DNA from: Aquificota bacterium
GTDB lineage: Bacteria; Aquificota; Aquificia; Aquificales; Hydrogenothermaceae
DNA length: 32,973 nucleotides
Assembly (NCBI GenBank): GCA_013153635.1
Contig: JAADDZ010000013.1
Coordinates: 1-32,973, forward strand
Direction of reading: 5' to 3'
The notes beneath the pieces are model-generated. The model was not told the DNA's origin, did not search any database, and worked only from the letters and a program-made list of their open reading frames with translations. Positions 8,079 to 16,264 of this stretch are shown here, one piece after another (the first letter of the stretch is position 1; each line of letters begins with the position of its first letter). The position numbers and the translations under genes were made by a program.

Positions 8079-8732
8079 ATGTATAAACTTATAAAAGATG
8101 GTAATAGATTCTACTTTGTAGAAAACAATCAGCGGATAACAGAAGATTTTGGATATATATTTGAGTCAGGAGCTCCTAGAGGAGAAAGCCCTTATTTCAT
8201 AGCCACAAAACAACCTGTATTAAAAGAAGAAAGACCCACCATAGCAATGAAACGCTCTAAATGGGCTATATACGACATTAGAACTAGAAAGAGAGTTACA
8301 CAGTACTACGACTGGATAACAACAAAAGGTTTAGTCCAAGGTCAATCCATATACTTTAGAGCAGAGTTGGATAAACATGAAGCGATTTTTACTTTGGAAA
8401 ATCAAGTAACAAAATGGTTTAGAAAAATAAGAGATAGAGGGGTTCTCACAGGAGAAAGCTCTTATTACTGGGCAAAAGAAAAAACCCATTATGCTCTTTA
8501 TGACATAGATACAGGAAAAAAACTGACAGAAGATTATAAATCCTCTGTAATAGCAGGAGCGGTTATTGGAAAAGGAAGTTACATAGTTGGTAGTTATGGA
8601 GATGAGATATTTTTTATAGTAGATTTAAAAACAGGAAAGAGACTCACTGACGATTTTGATGAACCTACTCTTATAGAGATACTAAAACACGGCGATTTAG
8701 AAAAAGCGGTAAAAGATTTAACTGGACAGTAA
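8079..8732 (+). CDS. Unrecognised protein made of five degenerate repeats (WG-repeat-like)
   Basis: The 217-residue product has no signal peptide or membrane segment and I do not recognise a named family. It contains repeats of about 35-45 residues at roughly 2-43, 61-95, 100-133, 137-174 and a partial one at 176-202. The clearest units read WAIYDIRTRKRVTQYYD, YALYDIDTGKKLTEDY and FIVDLKTGKRLTDDFD. Each is followed after about ten residues by a Gly-x-Ser-x-Tyr turn (GESPYF, GQSIYF, GESSYY, GKGSYI). The pattern resembles WG/KWG beta-repeat proteins, suggesting a beta-propeller-like or solenoid fold, probably for binding. AAGGAG precedes the ATG. It lies four bases before thpR and is probably co-transcribed. 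Confidence 0.75.
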   Translation: MYKLIKDGNRFYFVENNQRITEDFGYIFESGAPRGESPYFIATKQPVLKEERPTIAMKRSKWAIYDIRTRKRVTQYYDWITTKGLVQGQSIYFRAELDKHEAIFTLENQVTKWFRKIRDRGVLTGESSYYWAKEKTHYALYDIDTGKKLTEDYKSSVIAGAVIGKGSYIVGSYGDEIFFIVDLKTGKRLTDDFDEPTLIEILKHGDLEKAVKDLTGQ

Positions 8733-8736
8733 AATT

Positions 8737-9279
8737 ATGAAAAGGCTATTTATCGGTATCTTTATCCCTCCAAAGGTTTTAAATAAGCAGTATCCAAGAC
8801 TAAAAAAAGAGTTTGGGGGCATTATACCGGGAAAATGGGTAAAAACAGAAAATTTACATATAACCTTAAAATTTTTAGGATATGTAGATAACAATAAAAT
8901 CAAGCAGATAAATCATTCTCTAAAAGAGATTTTTAACAACCCTCTACAAGAACCCATAGAGCTAAGCGGTTTAGGAGTTTTCCCAAATCCTAAAAACCCA
9001 AGAATACTTTACATAAATGTAAAAGATAACTCTAACTTCCTACAGGAGCTACATCAGTCGATAGAAAAAAAGATGCTAAATCTTGGATTTGAAAAAGAAA
9101 GAAAACCTTTTAAACCTCACATAACTATCAAAAGAATAAAAACAGATATAGATACAGAAAAATTTATACCGAAACTTACAAAGTATAAAGATTTTTATTT
9201 TGGTAAATTAGAATCTGTAGAAATAAATCTTATAGAGAGTATAACTCTTCCTTCAGGAGCTATTTACCACAAGATTTGA
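8737..9279 (+). CDS. thpR: RNA 2',3'-cyclic phosphodiesterase (2H / LigT superfamily)
   Basis: The 180-residue protein has the two catalytic HxTx motifs of 2H phosphoesterases: His41-Ile-Thr43 in LHITLKFLG and His128-Ile-Thr130 in PHITIKRIK. Length and the N-terminal RLFIGIFIPP match ThpR, which opens RNA 2',3'-cyclic phosphates to 2'-phosphates; its physiological RNA target is not known. It follows the repeat protein by four bases. The last 27 bases overlap the convergent PAS gene. Confidence 0.88.
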   Translation: MKRLFIGIFIPPKVLNKQYPRLKKEFGGIIPGKWVKTENLHITLKFLGYVDNNKIKQINHSLKEIFNNPLQEPIELSGLGVFPNPKNPRILYINVKDNSNFLQELHQSIEKKMLNLGFEKERKPFKPHITIKRIKTDIDTEKFIPKLTKYKDFYFGKLESVEINLIESITLPSGAIYHKI

Positions 9280-10623
9280 CCTTATTTTGATAGTGTCGAA
9301 CTGTTTTAGAGCTATATCTAGATGGGTTTCTATTTTTGAAGTCTTATTTTTAAAAGAAACTATCCCTTTTTGGATTTTTTCTGTAGGTTTTATTATCTCT
9401 AATATCGACTGCTGGGATTTGTGTACAAGCTCCTTGACTTGGTTAAAAATGATATTAAACTTTACCTCTTCTAGATATGCTGACTCTATTTTTCCATTAA
9501 CATGTAAGAATTCCAATTTTTCAAATAAAGCTAAAACTTTGTCTATGTATGTAGTGATTTTCTCTAACTGTGATGTTAATTCGTCAAGCATTTTTCTATT
9601 TTTCTTTAGATTATTTAAAGAAGTGCGCAGTATATATTTAAAATCTAAAATATCTTTTTCGAAATCATCACTTATACCGTTTATTATCAAGTCTTTAACC
9701 ATAAGAATCTGTAAATTTGTCATTCCAAGATAAAATATAATCTCCCTTATAGAAAAAGAAGCTTTTTCTATAGTTTCATTTATAAGGCGTATATATTTAG
9801 CACTACTTTCGGCACTTTTTCTCATCTCTTGGGACAACACAGAAAATACGATACCAGAACTTCCTAATCTTAGAGATTCTACTGAAGCATTCAAAGCAAT
9901 AATCCGTATATCTTCTGTAAAGCTGGAAATACTCTTGGCATTAGAACCTAAGATATTTCTGTAATCAGAGAACATATTCATTATTTTGTCTGTTTCTTCA
10001 AAAATCTCTATTATTTTGTATATCTGAAACAGTAGTCCCTTTAATACAGGCTTATGCTCTTTATTGTCTTTTACCTTTAGATAAGGTATCTTATCCTTTA
10101 ATTCACTTATAAAAGCCTTTATCATAAAATCATCGTAATCTTTAAAACCAAGAGATTTTAACCTTTCTAGGAGATACTCTTGAGCTTTTTCCATACCATA
10201 CTGTTTTTCTATTTTTAGAATATCTAAGTACAGATTTTCCACATATCTAAAATAATCAGTAGTAGGCTTTATCCTTATAGAGAGATATTTAATCATGTTT
10301 CCTTCTTCATCAAACACAGGGAAAACTGTAGCAAGAACCCAGTAATAACTGCCATCTTTTGCCATATTTTTCACGTATGCTACTATCGGTTTTCCCTTTT
10401 GGATATAGTCCCAAAGTAACTTAAATACTACTTTTGGCATGTCTGGGTGTCTTATGATATTGTGAGGTTTACCTACCATCTCATCTATAGAATATTTACT
10501 CACTCGGGTAAATACACTATTTCCAGAGAGAATAACTCCTTTGAGATTCGTAGAAGAAAAAAACATCTCATTTTCTTTAAAGATAGATTCAATATTTTTA
10601 GGAGCGATAGACAGCCTTTTCAT
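9253..10623 (-). CDS. Soluble PAS-domain, chemoreceptor-like signalling protein
   Basis: The 456-residue protein begins with an Aer-type PAS domain (about 22-118) with VGKPHNIIRHPDMP and a DGSYYWVLATVFPV strand pair. A helical linker follows. Residues about 225-290 resemble the methyl-accepting chemotaxis signalling tip: IALNASVESLRLG where classical receptors have LALNAAIEAARAGE. The rest is long coiled-coil helix. There is no membrane segment, so it would act in the cytoplasm, perhaps sensing redox or energy state. The tip is degenerate (QTNL is replaced by EDIRI), so coupling to CheA/CheW is uncertain. It lies downstream of pdxJ-glmS on the same strand and overlaps thpR at its 3' end. Confidence 0.78.
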   Translation of the reverse strand: MKRLSIAPKNIESIFKENEMFFSSTNLKGVILSGNSVFTRVSKYSIDEMVGKPHNIIRHPDMPKVVFKLLWDYIQKGKPIVAYVKNMAKDGSYYWVLATVFPVFDEEGNMIKYLSIRIKPTTDYFRYVENLYLDILKIEKQYGMEKAQEYLLERLKSLGFKDYDDFMIKAFISELKDKIPYLKVKDNKEHKPVLKGLLFQIYKIIEIFEETDKIMNMFSDYRNILGSNAKSISSFTEDIRIIALNASVESLRLGSSGIVFSVLSQEMRKSAESSAKYIRLINETIEKASFSIREIIFYLGMTNLQILMVKDLIINGISDDFEKDILDFKYILRTSLNNLKKNRKMLDELTSQLEKITTYIDKVLALFEKLEFLHVNGKIESAYLEEVKFNIIFNQVKELVHKSQQSILEIIKPTEKIQKGIVSFKNKTSKIETHLDIALKQFDTIKIRSNLVVNSS

Positions 10624-10680
10624 AATTTCCTCATATCTCTACTGATTTTTACAGATTTTCGGAAATTATTTTGATTTAGT

Positions 10681-12492
10681 TTACTCTACGGTAACTGTCT
10701 TTGCGAGATTTCTAGGTTGGTCTACATCTTTTCCTAAAAAGGTCGCTATATGGTACGAAAGTAACTGTAAAGGGACGATAGAAACTATAGGATAAAGTTC
10801 ATCTTTGGTTTTAGGAATGTATATTGTTTCATCTGACAAATCTTTTACAACTTTGTCCCCTTTTGTAGCTATAGAGATTATCTTGCCTTTTCTTGCTTTT
10901 ACTTCTTGTATATTAGACAAAGTTTTTTCATACAGGGAATCCTTAGGAGCAATAAACACTACAGGCATATTCTCATCAATAAGGGCTATTGGACCATGTT
11001 TCATCTCTCCAGCTGGGTAACCTTCTGCATGTATATAAGATATTTCTTTAAGCTTCAAAGCTCCCTCTAAAGCTATAGGATAGTTTAGGCCTCTAGCCAA
11101 AAATAAGAAATCATCAGCTTTTGTGTAGTTATACGCTATGTTTTTAATCTCTTTCTCTTCTTTTAAAATACTTTCTACTACTGTAGGCAGATGCAAAAGG
11201 TTTCTATACTTTTGGTCAAACTCTTTTTCAGATATAAGTCCTCTGTATTCCGCTAATTTTAAGGCAAAGAGGTATAAAACAACAAGCTGTGCTGTGAAAG
11301 TTTTGGTTGCGGCTACTCCTATCTCTGGACCACAGTAAGTATACAGGACAAAATCACTCTCCCGAGATAGCGAACTACCTACGACATTAACAAGAGCCAA
11401 CGTTTTAGCTCCTTTTTTCTTTGCATCAAGCATGGCAAAACGAGTGTCGGCAGTTTCTCCTGACTGGCTAATCCCAAATATGAGAGTTTTGTCATCTACT
11501 ATATAATCTCTGTATCTAAACTCTGATGCATAGTCTACTTCCACAGGAATTTTTGCATACTTTTCTATCCAAAATTTTCCAACAAGACCCGCATGAAAAG
11601 AAGTCCCACAGGCTACAACTGTTATTCTAGAAATATCCTTTAACTTTGAAAAGATTTTTTCAATATCTTGAGACGAAAAACCTGTTATCGTATCTGCTAT
11701 AGTCCTTGGCTGTTCATGTATCTCTTTTTGCATAAAATGTTTAAAACCACTTTTTTCAGCAATAGATATATCCCACGTAACATGAAGTATCTTTTTTTCC
11801 TTTTGTTTTCCTTGAAAATCAAGGAGTTTAACATCTTTAGCTGTAAGTACAGCTATTTCATTATCATCAAGAGGGATTATATCCTTTGTATACTCAAGAA
11901 CTGCAGGTATGTCAGAAGCTATCAAATTTTCATCTTTACCTACACCTACAATTAAGGGACTTCCTTTTCTAACTCCTATCAATTTATCAGGTTCGTATGT
12001 AGAAATTATCCCTAAAGCATAAGCTCCTTCTAACTTTTTTGTAACTTTTAATACTGTGTTTAACAAATCTTTTTCATACTCATCTTCTATAAGATGGGCT
12101 ATCACTTCGGTATCTGTCTCTGAACTAAATCTAAAACCTTTCTTCTCTAAAGATTCCTTTAATTCCAAATAGTTCTCTATTATTCCATTGTGAACGATAG
12201 CTATTGTTCCTCTTTGACTTAGATGAGGGTGAGCATTCTCAATTGTAGGTGGACCATGTGTAGCCCACCTTGTATGAGCTATTCCTACATTTCCCTCTAT
12301 CTTTTTATTCCAAAGGTATTCATGCAAATCTTTTATCTTTCCTACTTGTTTTTCAACTATTATTTTTGTTCCCTCTTTTTCTAATACCGCTATTCCAGCA
12401 GAATCGTAACCTCTATACTCTAATCTCTGTAGCCCATACAACAAAATAGGAACAGCATTCCTCTTACCTATGTATCCTACTATCCCACACAT
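10681..12492 (-). CDS. glmS: Glutamine-fructose-6-phosphate aminotransferase (isomerizing)
   Basis: The 603-residue enzyme makes glucosamine-6-phosphate, the first committed step to UDP-GlcNAc for peptidoglycan and lipopolysaccharide. It has an N-terminal class II glutaminase domain with catalytic Cys in MCGIVGYIG, two SIS sugar-isomerase domains (around 285-420 and 455-590) with SQSGETADTRFA, and the invariant C-terminal DQPRNLAKTVTVE. I place the start at the ATG at 12490-12492, because the glutaminase cysteine must follow the initiator Met. A GTG at 12504 would add four residues and is rejected. The pdxJ stop is one base upstream. I see no glmS ribozyme, and no room for one. Confidence 0.96.
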   Translation of the reverse strand: MCGIVGYIGKRNAVPILLYGLQRLEYRGYDSAGIAVLEKEGTKIIVEKQVGKIKDLHEYLWNKKIEGNVGIAHTRWATHGPPTIENAHPHLSQRGTIAIVHNGIIENYLELKESLEKKGFRFSSETDTEVIAHLIEDEYEKDLLNTVLKVTKKLEGAYALGIISTYEPDKLIGVRKGSPLIVGVGKDENLIASDIPAVLEYTKDIIPLDDNEIAVLTAKDVKLLDFQGKQKEKKILHVTWDISIAEKSGFKHFMQKEIHEQPRTIADTITGFSSQDIEKIFSKLKDISRITVVACGTSFHAGLVGKFWIEKYAKIPVEVDYASEFRYRDYIVDDKTLIFGISQSGETADTRFAMLDAKKKGAKTLALVNVVGSSLSRESDFVLYTYCGPEIGVAATKTFTAQLVVLYLFALKLAEYRGLISEKEFDQKYRNLLHLPTVVESILKEEKEIKNIAYNYTKADDFLFLARGLNYPIALEGALKLKEISYIHAEGYPAGEMKHGPIALIDENMPVVFIAPKDSLYEKTLSNIQEVKARKGKIISIATKGDKVVKDLSDETIYIPKTKDELYPIVSIVPLQLLSYHIATFLGKDVDQPRNLAKTVTVE

Positions 12493-12493
12493 C

Positions 12494-13222
12494 TTATATA
12501 TCACCTCTTGCTTCTTGTATTAATCTCTTCATACGTCTTACTGCTTCTCCAATACCCCAAAAAACAGAATTGGCTATTATAGAATGCCCTATATTTAGCT
12601 CCTCTATTTGAGGAATAGATGCCACAGGTTTAACATTCTGATAAGTAAGACCGTGTCCAGCAAAAACCTTTAGACTTTTTTCCTGTGCATACCTTGCGGC
12701 TTTTTTTAACCTCTCTAGCTCTACATCTACCTCTGTGCCTGTGGCATTAGCGTATTCCCCTGTGTGTAGTTCCACAGCGTTAGCTCCAGCTTCCAAAGAA
12801 GCCTCTATTTGAGCGTAAACAGGGTCTATAAAAAATACCACCCGTATCCCCAAATCTTTAAAATCTTTTATATAGTTTAGTAAAAATTCTTGCATCTGCA
12901 CAACATCTAACCCACCTTCAGTTGTAATCTCCTGTCTCTTCTCTGGAACTAAAGTTATAGAATCTGGTTTTACAGTTAAAGCTATCTTTTTCATCTCTTC
13001 AGTAGCCGCCATCTCAAGATTTATTGGAACTTCTGTTATCACTTTTCTAATTTCAAATAAATCTTCATCTTGGATATGCCTTCTGTCCTCTCTCAAATGT
13101 AACGTTATCTGGTCTGCTCCTGCTTCTACAGCAAGGATAGCTCCTTTAACAGGGTCAGGTTCAAAAGTCCTTCTTGCTTGTCTTAGCGTAGCTATATGGT
13201 CTACATTTACCCCTAATCTCAA
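12494..13222 (-). CDS. pdxJ: Pyridoxine 5'-phosphate synthase
   Basis: The 242-residue TIM-barrel enzyme condenses 1-deoxyxylulose-5-phosphate with 3-amino-2-oxopropyl phosphate in the DXP-dependent vitamin B6 route. Diagnostic segments are [17 protein letters not shown] at the N-terminus, [15 protein letters not shown] near residue 38 and the VELHTGEYA loop. The start is a TTG (13220-13222) with AGAGGT about eight bases upstream. It is separated from glmS by one base, so the pair is almost certainly an operon. The upstream region is shared with the divergent amidase gene. Confidence 0.95.
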   Translation of the reverse strand: MRLGVNVDHIATLRQARRTFEPDPVKGAILAVEAGADQITLHLREDRRHIQDEDLFEIRKVITEVPINLEMAATEEMKKIALTVKPDSITLVPEKRQEITTEGGLDVVQMQEFLLNYIKDFKDLGIRVVFFIDPVYAQIEASLEAGANAVELHTGEYANATGTEVDVELERLKKAARYAQEKSLKVFAGHGLTYQNVKPVASIPQIEELNIGHSIIANSVFWGIGEAVRRMKRLIQEARGDI

Positions 13223-13294
13223 GATGACAACCTCTAAATTTTGTAATAAAATTAACGAATATTATTGTACTGGAAAATTTCAAGGAAAATAATA

Positions 13295-14527
13295 ATGAAG
13301 TATATGATTTTAGTTTTTTCATTTCTATTTTTGAGCTTTAGTACATTTTCAAAAGAAAACATCAGTATTAGAGCATCTACCCACAAAAACTTTTTTCGAA
13401 TCGTATTCGACCTAAATAAAAATCTTCCATTTGAAAAGATAGAATTTACAGAGCCTCCATTGATTATCCTAAAATTCAAAGGTTCAAACCCAATAAATGT
13501 TAAAAACTTCGTTAAAAATTCCCAGTACATCAAAAATTTTGAGATAATAAAATCAAGAGACGACATAAAAATAGTTCTAGAACTAAAAGAAAAATACAAA
13601 TATACCCTTTTCTCTCTAAAAAAACCCTATAGGCTAGTTCTAGATATAAAAAAAGAAAAGTCCCAAGACCCGATAAAAGAGATTATACTCTCTTCCTTAT
13701 CAAAAGAAGAGAAAAAAAAGACTACACATAAAACAACCACTTACAAAGACCCAATAAAAGAGCTTTTGACCCAGAAATTAAAAGAAGACCAAGTAGTTAT
13801 ACCTGTATCATTAAAAACACCGAAAAATTGGAAAGGAAAGAAAAAAATTATCGTTATAGACCCGGGACACGGAGGAAAAGACCCGGGCGCTATAGCAAAT
13901 GGTCTAAGAGAAAAAGACGTTAATCTTATCTTCGCAAAAGCACTAAAAAAAGTACTAGAAAAAGACCCAAGATTCAAAGTATATCTAACAAGATACACAG
14001 ACAGATACGTCTCTTTGTACAAAAGAACTATCTATGCTATGAGAAAAAATGCAGACCTATTTATAAGCCTCCACTGTAACTCATCACCATCAGGTTACGG
14101 ATATGGAACATATGTATATACACTAAACCTAAGAGGAGCAAAATCAAAACTCGCAAGATTAGTAGAAAAAAGAGAAAATAGAGCAGTTTTAGAATATATG
14201 AAAGTAAGTACAAATAGGTCTGTAAATCGAATACTAGCAGACCTAGCTATGAGTACCACAATGACAGAAGGTCTAAACTTCGCAAAAGCCCTAAAAAAAT
14301 ACTTAAGAAAAGCTAACAGATTCCAAGATATAGACAGTGCAAACTTTGCAGTACTAAAAACACCGGGAATACCCTCTGTCCTAATAGAAATAGCATACAT
14401 AACCCACCCAAGAGAATCTAAACTGTTAAAATCTCCAAAATTTATAAACAATTTTAGTTATCAGATATACCAAGCAGTGGTAGAATACTTTTTCTCTAAA
14501 AACAAAAAAGTACTAACCCTAAAATGA
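13295..14527 (+). CDS. N-acetylmuramoyl-L-alanine amidase (AmiC-like: signal + AMIN + Amidase_3)
   Basis: The 410-residue protein has a signal peptide (1-20), an AMIN domain (about 25-125) thought to bind the envelope or peptidoglycan, a charged linker, and a C-terminal zinc amidase domain. Zinc ligands are His192 in DPGHGGKDPGA, Glu206 in LREKDVNL and His260 in LHCNSS. The likely catalytic Glu is in VLIEIAYITHP. It cleaves the stem peptide from N-acetylmuramic acid, usually during cell separation. The ATG at 13295 is chosen over a TTG at 13265 because AAGGA precedes it and it opens cleanly into the signal sequence. Its stop overlaps the coaX start as ATGA. Confidence 0.92.
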   Translation: MKYMILVFSFLFLSFSTFSKENISIRASTHKNFFRIVFDLNKNLPFEKIEFTEPPLIILKFKGSNPINVKNFVKNSQYIKNFEIIKSRDDIKIVLELKEKYKYTLFSLKKPYRLVLDIKKEKSQDPIKEIILSSLSKEEKKKTTHKTTTYKDPIKELLTQKLKEDQVVIPVSLKTPKNWKGKKKIIVIDPGHGGKDPGAIANGLREKDVNLIFAKALKKVLEKDPRFKVYLTRYTDRYVSLYKRTIYAMRKNADLFISLHCNSSPSGYGYGTYVYTLNLRGAKSKLARLVEKRENRAVLEYMKVSTNRSVNRILADLAMSTTMTEGLNFAKALKKYLRKANRFQDIDSANFAVLKTPGIPSVLIEIAYITHPRESKLLKSPKFINNFSYQIYQAVVEYFFSKNKKVLTLK

Positions 14528-15294
14528 TAGTAGGCATAGATATAGGAAACACCACAGTAGAAGTTGGACTAATAGAAAATCCCAAGAACATACATAGCTA
14601 CAAACTTTATTCAGACAAAAATAAAACAGAAGACGAATGGTATCTCCTATTTAACAGTATTATAAAAGACAAAAGTCATATAGAAGCAGTACTTATCTCA
14701 TCTGTAGTACCCCAAATAACAGATAAAATAAAAAACGCTGTATCCAAAGCCACAAACTCACAAACCTTTATAATTGGAGAACATATAAACTACCCAATAA
14801 AAATAAACTACACAAACCCAGAAGAAGTAGGTACAGACAGAATAGTAAACGCAGTTGCAGTAATAAACCAAAAGAAATATCCATCTATAGTCGTAGACTT
14901 TGGAACAGCAGTAACCTTTGATTACATCAACAAAAAAGGAGAATACGAAGGAGGAGCTATATTTCCGGGAATAAAAAGTAGTATAGAAGCCCTTTTTTCA
15001 AAAACAGCAAAACTTCCCTCTGTGAGCCTAAAAAAAATTTCTAATCCTATAGGTAAAAACACAATAGAAAGTATACAAACAGGTATATACAATGGATACA
15101 TATCTATCATAGAAGGAATGGTAAGCCGTATAAAAGATGTATGCGAATGTAAATTAGACATAATATTAACAGGAGGAGACGCATACCTAATAAAAGAAGG
15201 TCTAAAAATAGACCACTCCCTAGAACCCTATCTAAACATGAAAGGTATTTATTTTATATACAAAAATCTTGAAAAAAATTTACTTAGCAGTTAG
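14524..15294 (+). CDS. coaX: Type III pantothenate kinase
   Basis: The 256-residue enzyme phosphorylates pantothenate in the first step of coenzyme A synthesis. It shows the ASKHA-fold motifs of CoaX: DIGNTTVEVGLI at the N-terminus, GTDRIVNAVA, VDFGTAVTFDYI and GGAIFPGI, with LTGGDAY near the C-terminus. Type III enzymes need a monovalent cation and resist CoA feedback (family knowledge). Its ATG overlaps the amidase stop by four bases, so the two are co-translated. Confidence 0.95.
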   Translation: MIVGIDIGNTTVEVGLIENPKNIHSYKLYSDKNKTEDEWYLLFNSIIKDKSHIEAVLISSVVPQITDKIKNAVSKATNSQTFIIGEHINYPIKINYTNPEEVGTDRIVNAVAVINQKKYPSIVVDFGTAVTFDYINKKGEYEGGAIFPGIKSSIEALFSKTAKLPSVSLKKISNPIGKNTIESIQTGIYNGYISIIEGMVSRIKDVCECKLDIILTGGDAYLIKEGLKIDHSLEPYLNMKGIYFIYKNLEKNLLSS

Positions 15295-15333
15295 TATTTT
15301 ATGTAAGAGATAAAATAAAATTTTGAGGTTAGA

Positions 15334-15861
15334 ATGAAAACAATCAGACTTTTTTCTATAACAGTTCTTTCAGCCGCTCTTTTAATCTCTTGTGGAAAAG
15401 AAGAAAAGAAAGAAAAAGACGTAGAAGAAATGAAAAAACAGGTAAAAGAACTCCAAGAAAAGATAAAAGAAGCCGAAGAAAATGAAAATACGAACTCCAA
15501 AATAGAAAAAGAAGAAGAAAAAGAAACCTCACAAAAAGAACTCTCCTATCAGGAAAAAAGAGACGAAAAGATAAGTCTAAAAGGAAGTGAGCTGTTTGAA
15601 AAATACAACTGTGACAGATGCCATATGGTTACAGGATTGAAAGTTGGACCTCCACTAGCAGAAATCGCACAAGCATATAAAGGGAAAAAAGAAGAACTAA
15701 TAAAGTTCTTAAAAGGAGAAGCTCCACCAAAACTAGCAACAGAAGCAGGACAGGCGGCTCACCTTATGAACTTACAGCTCGCCGCAACAAAAGATTTGAC
15801 AGAAGAAGAACTATCTGCATTAGCAGATTATATACTCTCATTTGCAGAAAAAACTGACTAA
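15334..15861 (+). CDS. Lipoprotein monohaem cytochrome c
   Basis: The 175-residue protein has a lipoprotein signal ending in the lipobox LISC with Cys20. A very acidic/basic coiled-coil linker (about 22-78) comes next, then a class I cytochrome c domain. Haem attachment is Cys93-Asp-Arg-Cys96-His97. The distal ligand is probably Met145 in HLMNLQ. Such a lipid-anchored cytochrome would carry electrons in the periplasm, for example from a hydrogenase, a sulfide oxidase or the bc1 complex to a terminal oxidase. The partner is unknown. It is followed 14 bases later by a small membrane-protein gene with a very strong ribosome site, which suggests a membrane complex. Confidence 0.87.
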   Translation: MKTIRLFSITVLSAALLISCGKEEKKEKDVEEMKKQVKELQEKIKEAEENENTNSKIEKEEEKETSQKELSYQEKRDEKISLKGSELFEKYNCDRCHMVTGLKVGPPLAEIAQAYKGKKEELIKFLKGEAPPKLATEAGQAAHLMNLQLAATKDLTEEELSALADYILSFAEKTD

Positions 15862-15875
15862 AAGGAGGGATAAGT

Positions 15876-15989
15876 ATGCAAGAACTATTTGAAAACCCAA
15901 AACCAGAATACATCAATATGACCATTCTATTAATCCAGTTCATCTTTTTGTGGGGTTATATTATGTACAAAATGGGAACATCTAAATAA
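15876..15989 (+). CDS. 37-residue single-span membrane microprotein
   Basis: The ATG at 15876 opens a 37-codon frame ending in TAA at 15987-15989. It is preceded by AAAGGAGG (15861-15868), one of the best ribosome sites in the window. The product starts with a polar, Pro-containing stretch (residues 1-14), then one hydrophobic helix, MTILLIQFIFLWGYIMYKMG (15-34), and a short basic tail. It sits between the lipoprotein cytochrome c and the 85-residue unknown, all on one strand with tiny gaps. Size and topology are like the small accessory subunits of respiratory complexes (CcoQ or CydX style), but I see no sequence match, so that role is inference. Confidence 0.72.
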   Translation: MQELFENPKPEYINMTILLIQFIFLWGYIMYKMGTSK

Positions 15990-16006
15990 TAATTAAGGAG
16001 ACTATT

Positions 16007-16264
16007 TTGGAAAAAAAAGCTTACGCCTTTGTACTACCCGGGTTCTTTGTTACAGACCACTCTCCAGAAGAGGTATTTAAAGAAGACATAAAACCAGAAG
16101 AGCTAGAAAAAATACAAGAGTTGATAAAAAAGGTAATATTCAGGGACGACATAGACATCGACATCGTTATAGCACCATTCTTAGTTCCTCCAGACCAAGC
16201 TCACGATGCATTAGAGCAGTTAGGACAGGCTGTTTTCGGAGGTGAAGAACAGAGCAATGGTTAA
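16007..16264 (+). CDS. Unrecognised 85-residue acidic soluble protein
   Basis: The small acidic protein has no signal or membrane segment. It has a strand-like N-terminus (AYAFVLPGFFV), a helix with many Glu and Lys (about 27-44), a second strand (DIDIVIAPFLVPP) and an amphipathic C-terminal helix (DQAHDALEQLGQAVFG). I do not recognise the family. Translation starts at a TTG (16007-16009) six bases after AAGGAG. It lies 17 bases after the microprotein gene and overlaps the 5' end of dapB by eight bases, so all are probably one transcript. Confidence 0.75.
   Translation: MEKKAYAFVLPGFFVTDHSPEEVFKEDIKPEELEKIQELIKKVIFRDDIDIDIVIAPFLVPPDQAHDALEQLGQAVFGGEEQSNG

Noticed and set aside
9287-9733. 148-codon plus-strand frame directly after thpR
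   Set aside because: It lies antisense to the PAS receptor gene, whose domain match is clear; there is no ribosome site or recognisable motif.
12490-12680. glmS ribozyme or other riboswitch upstream of glmS
   Set aside because: pdxJ coding sequence ends one base from the glmS ATG, leaving no untranslated leader.
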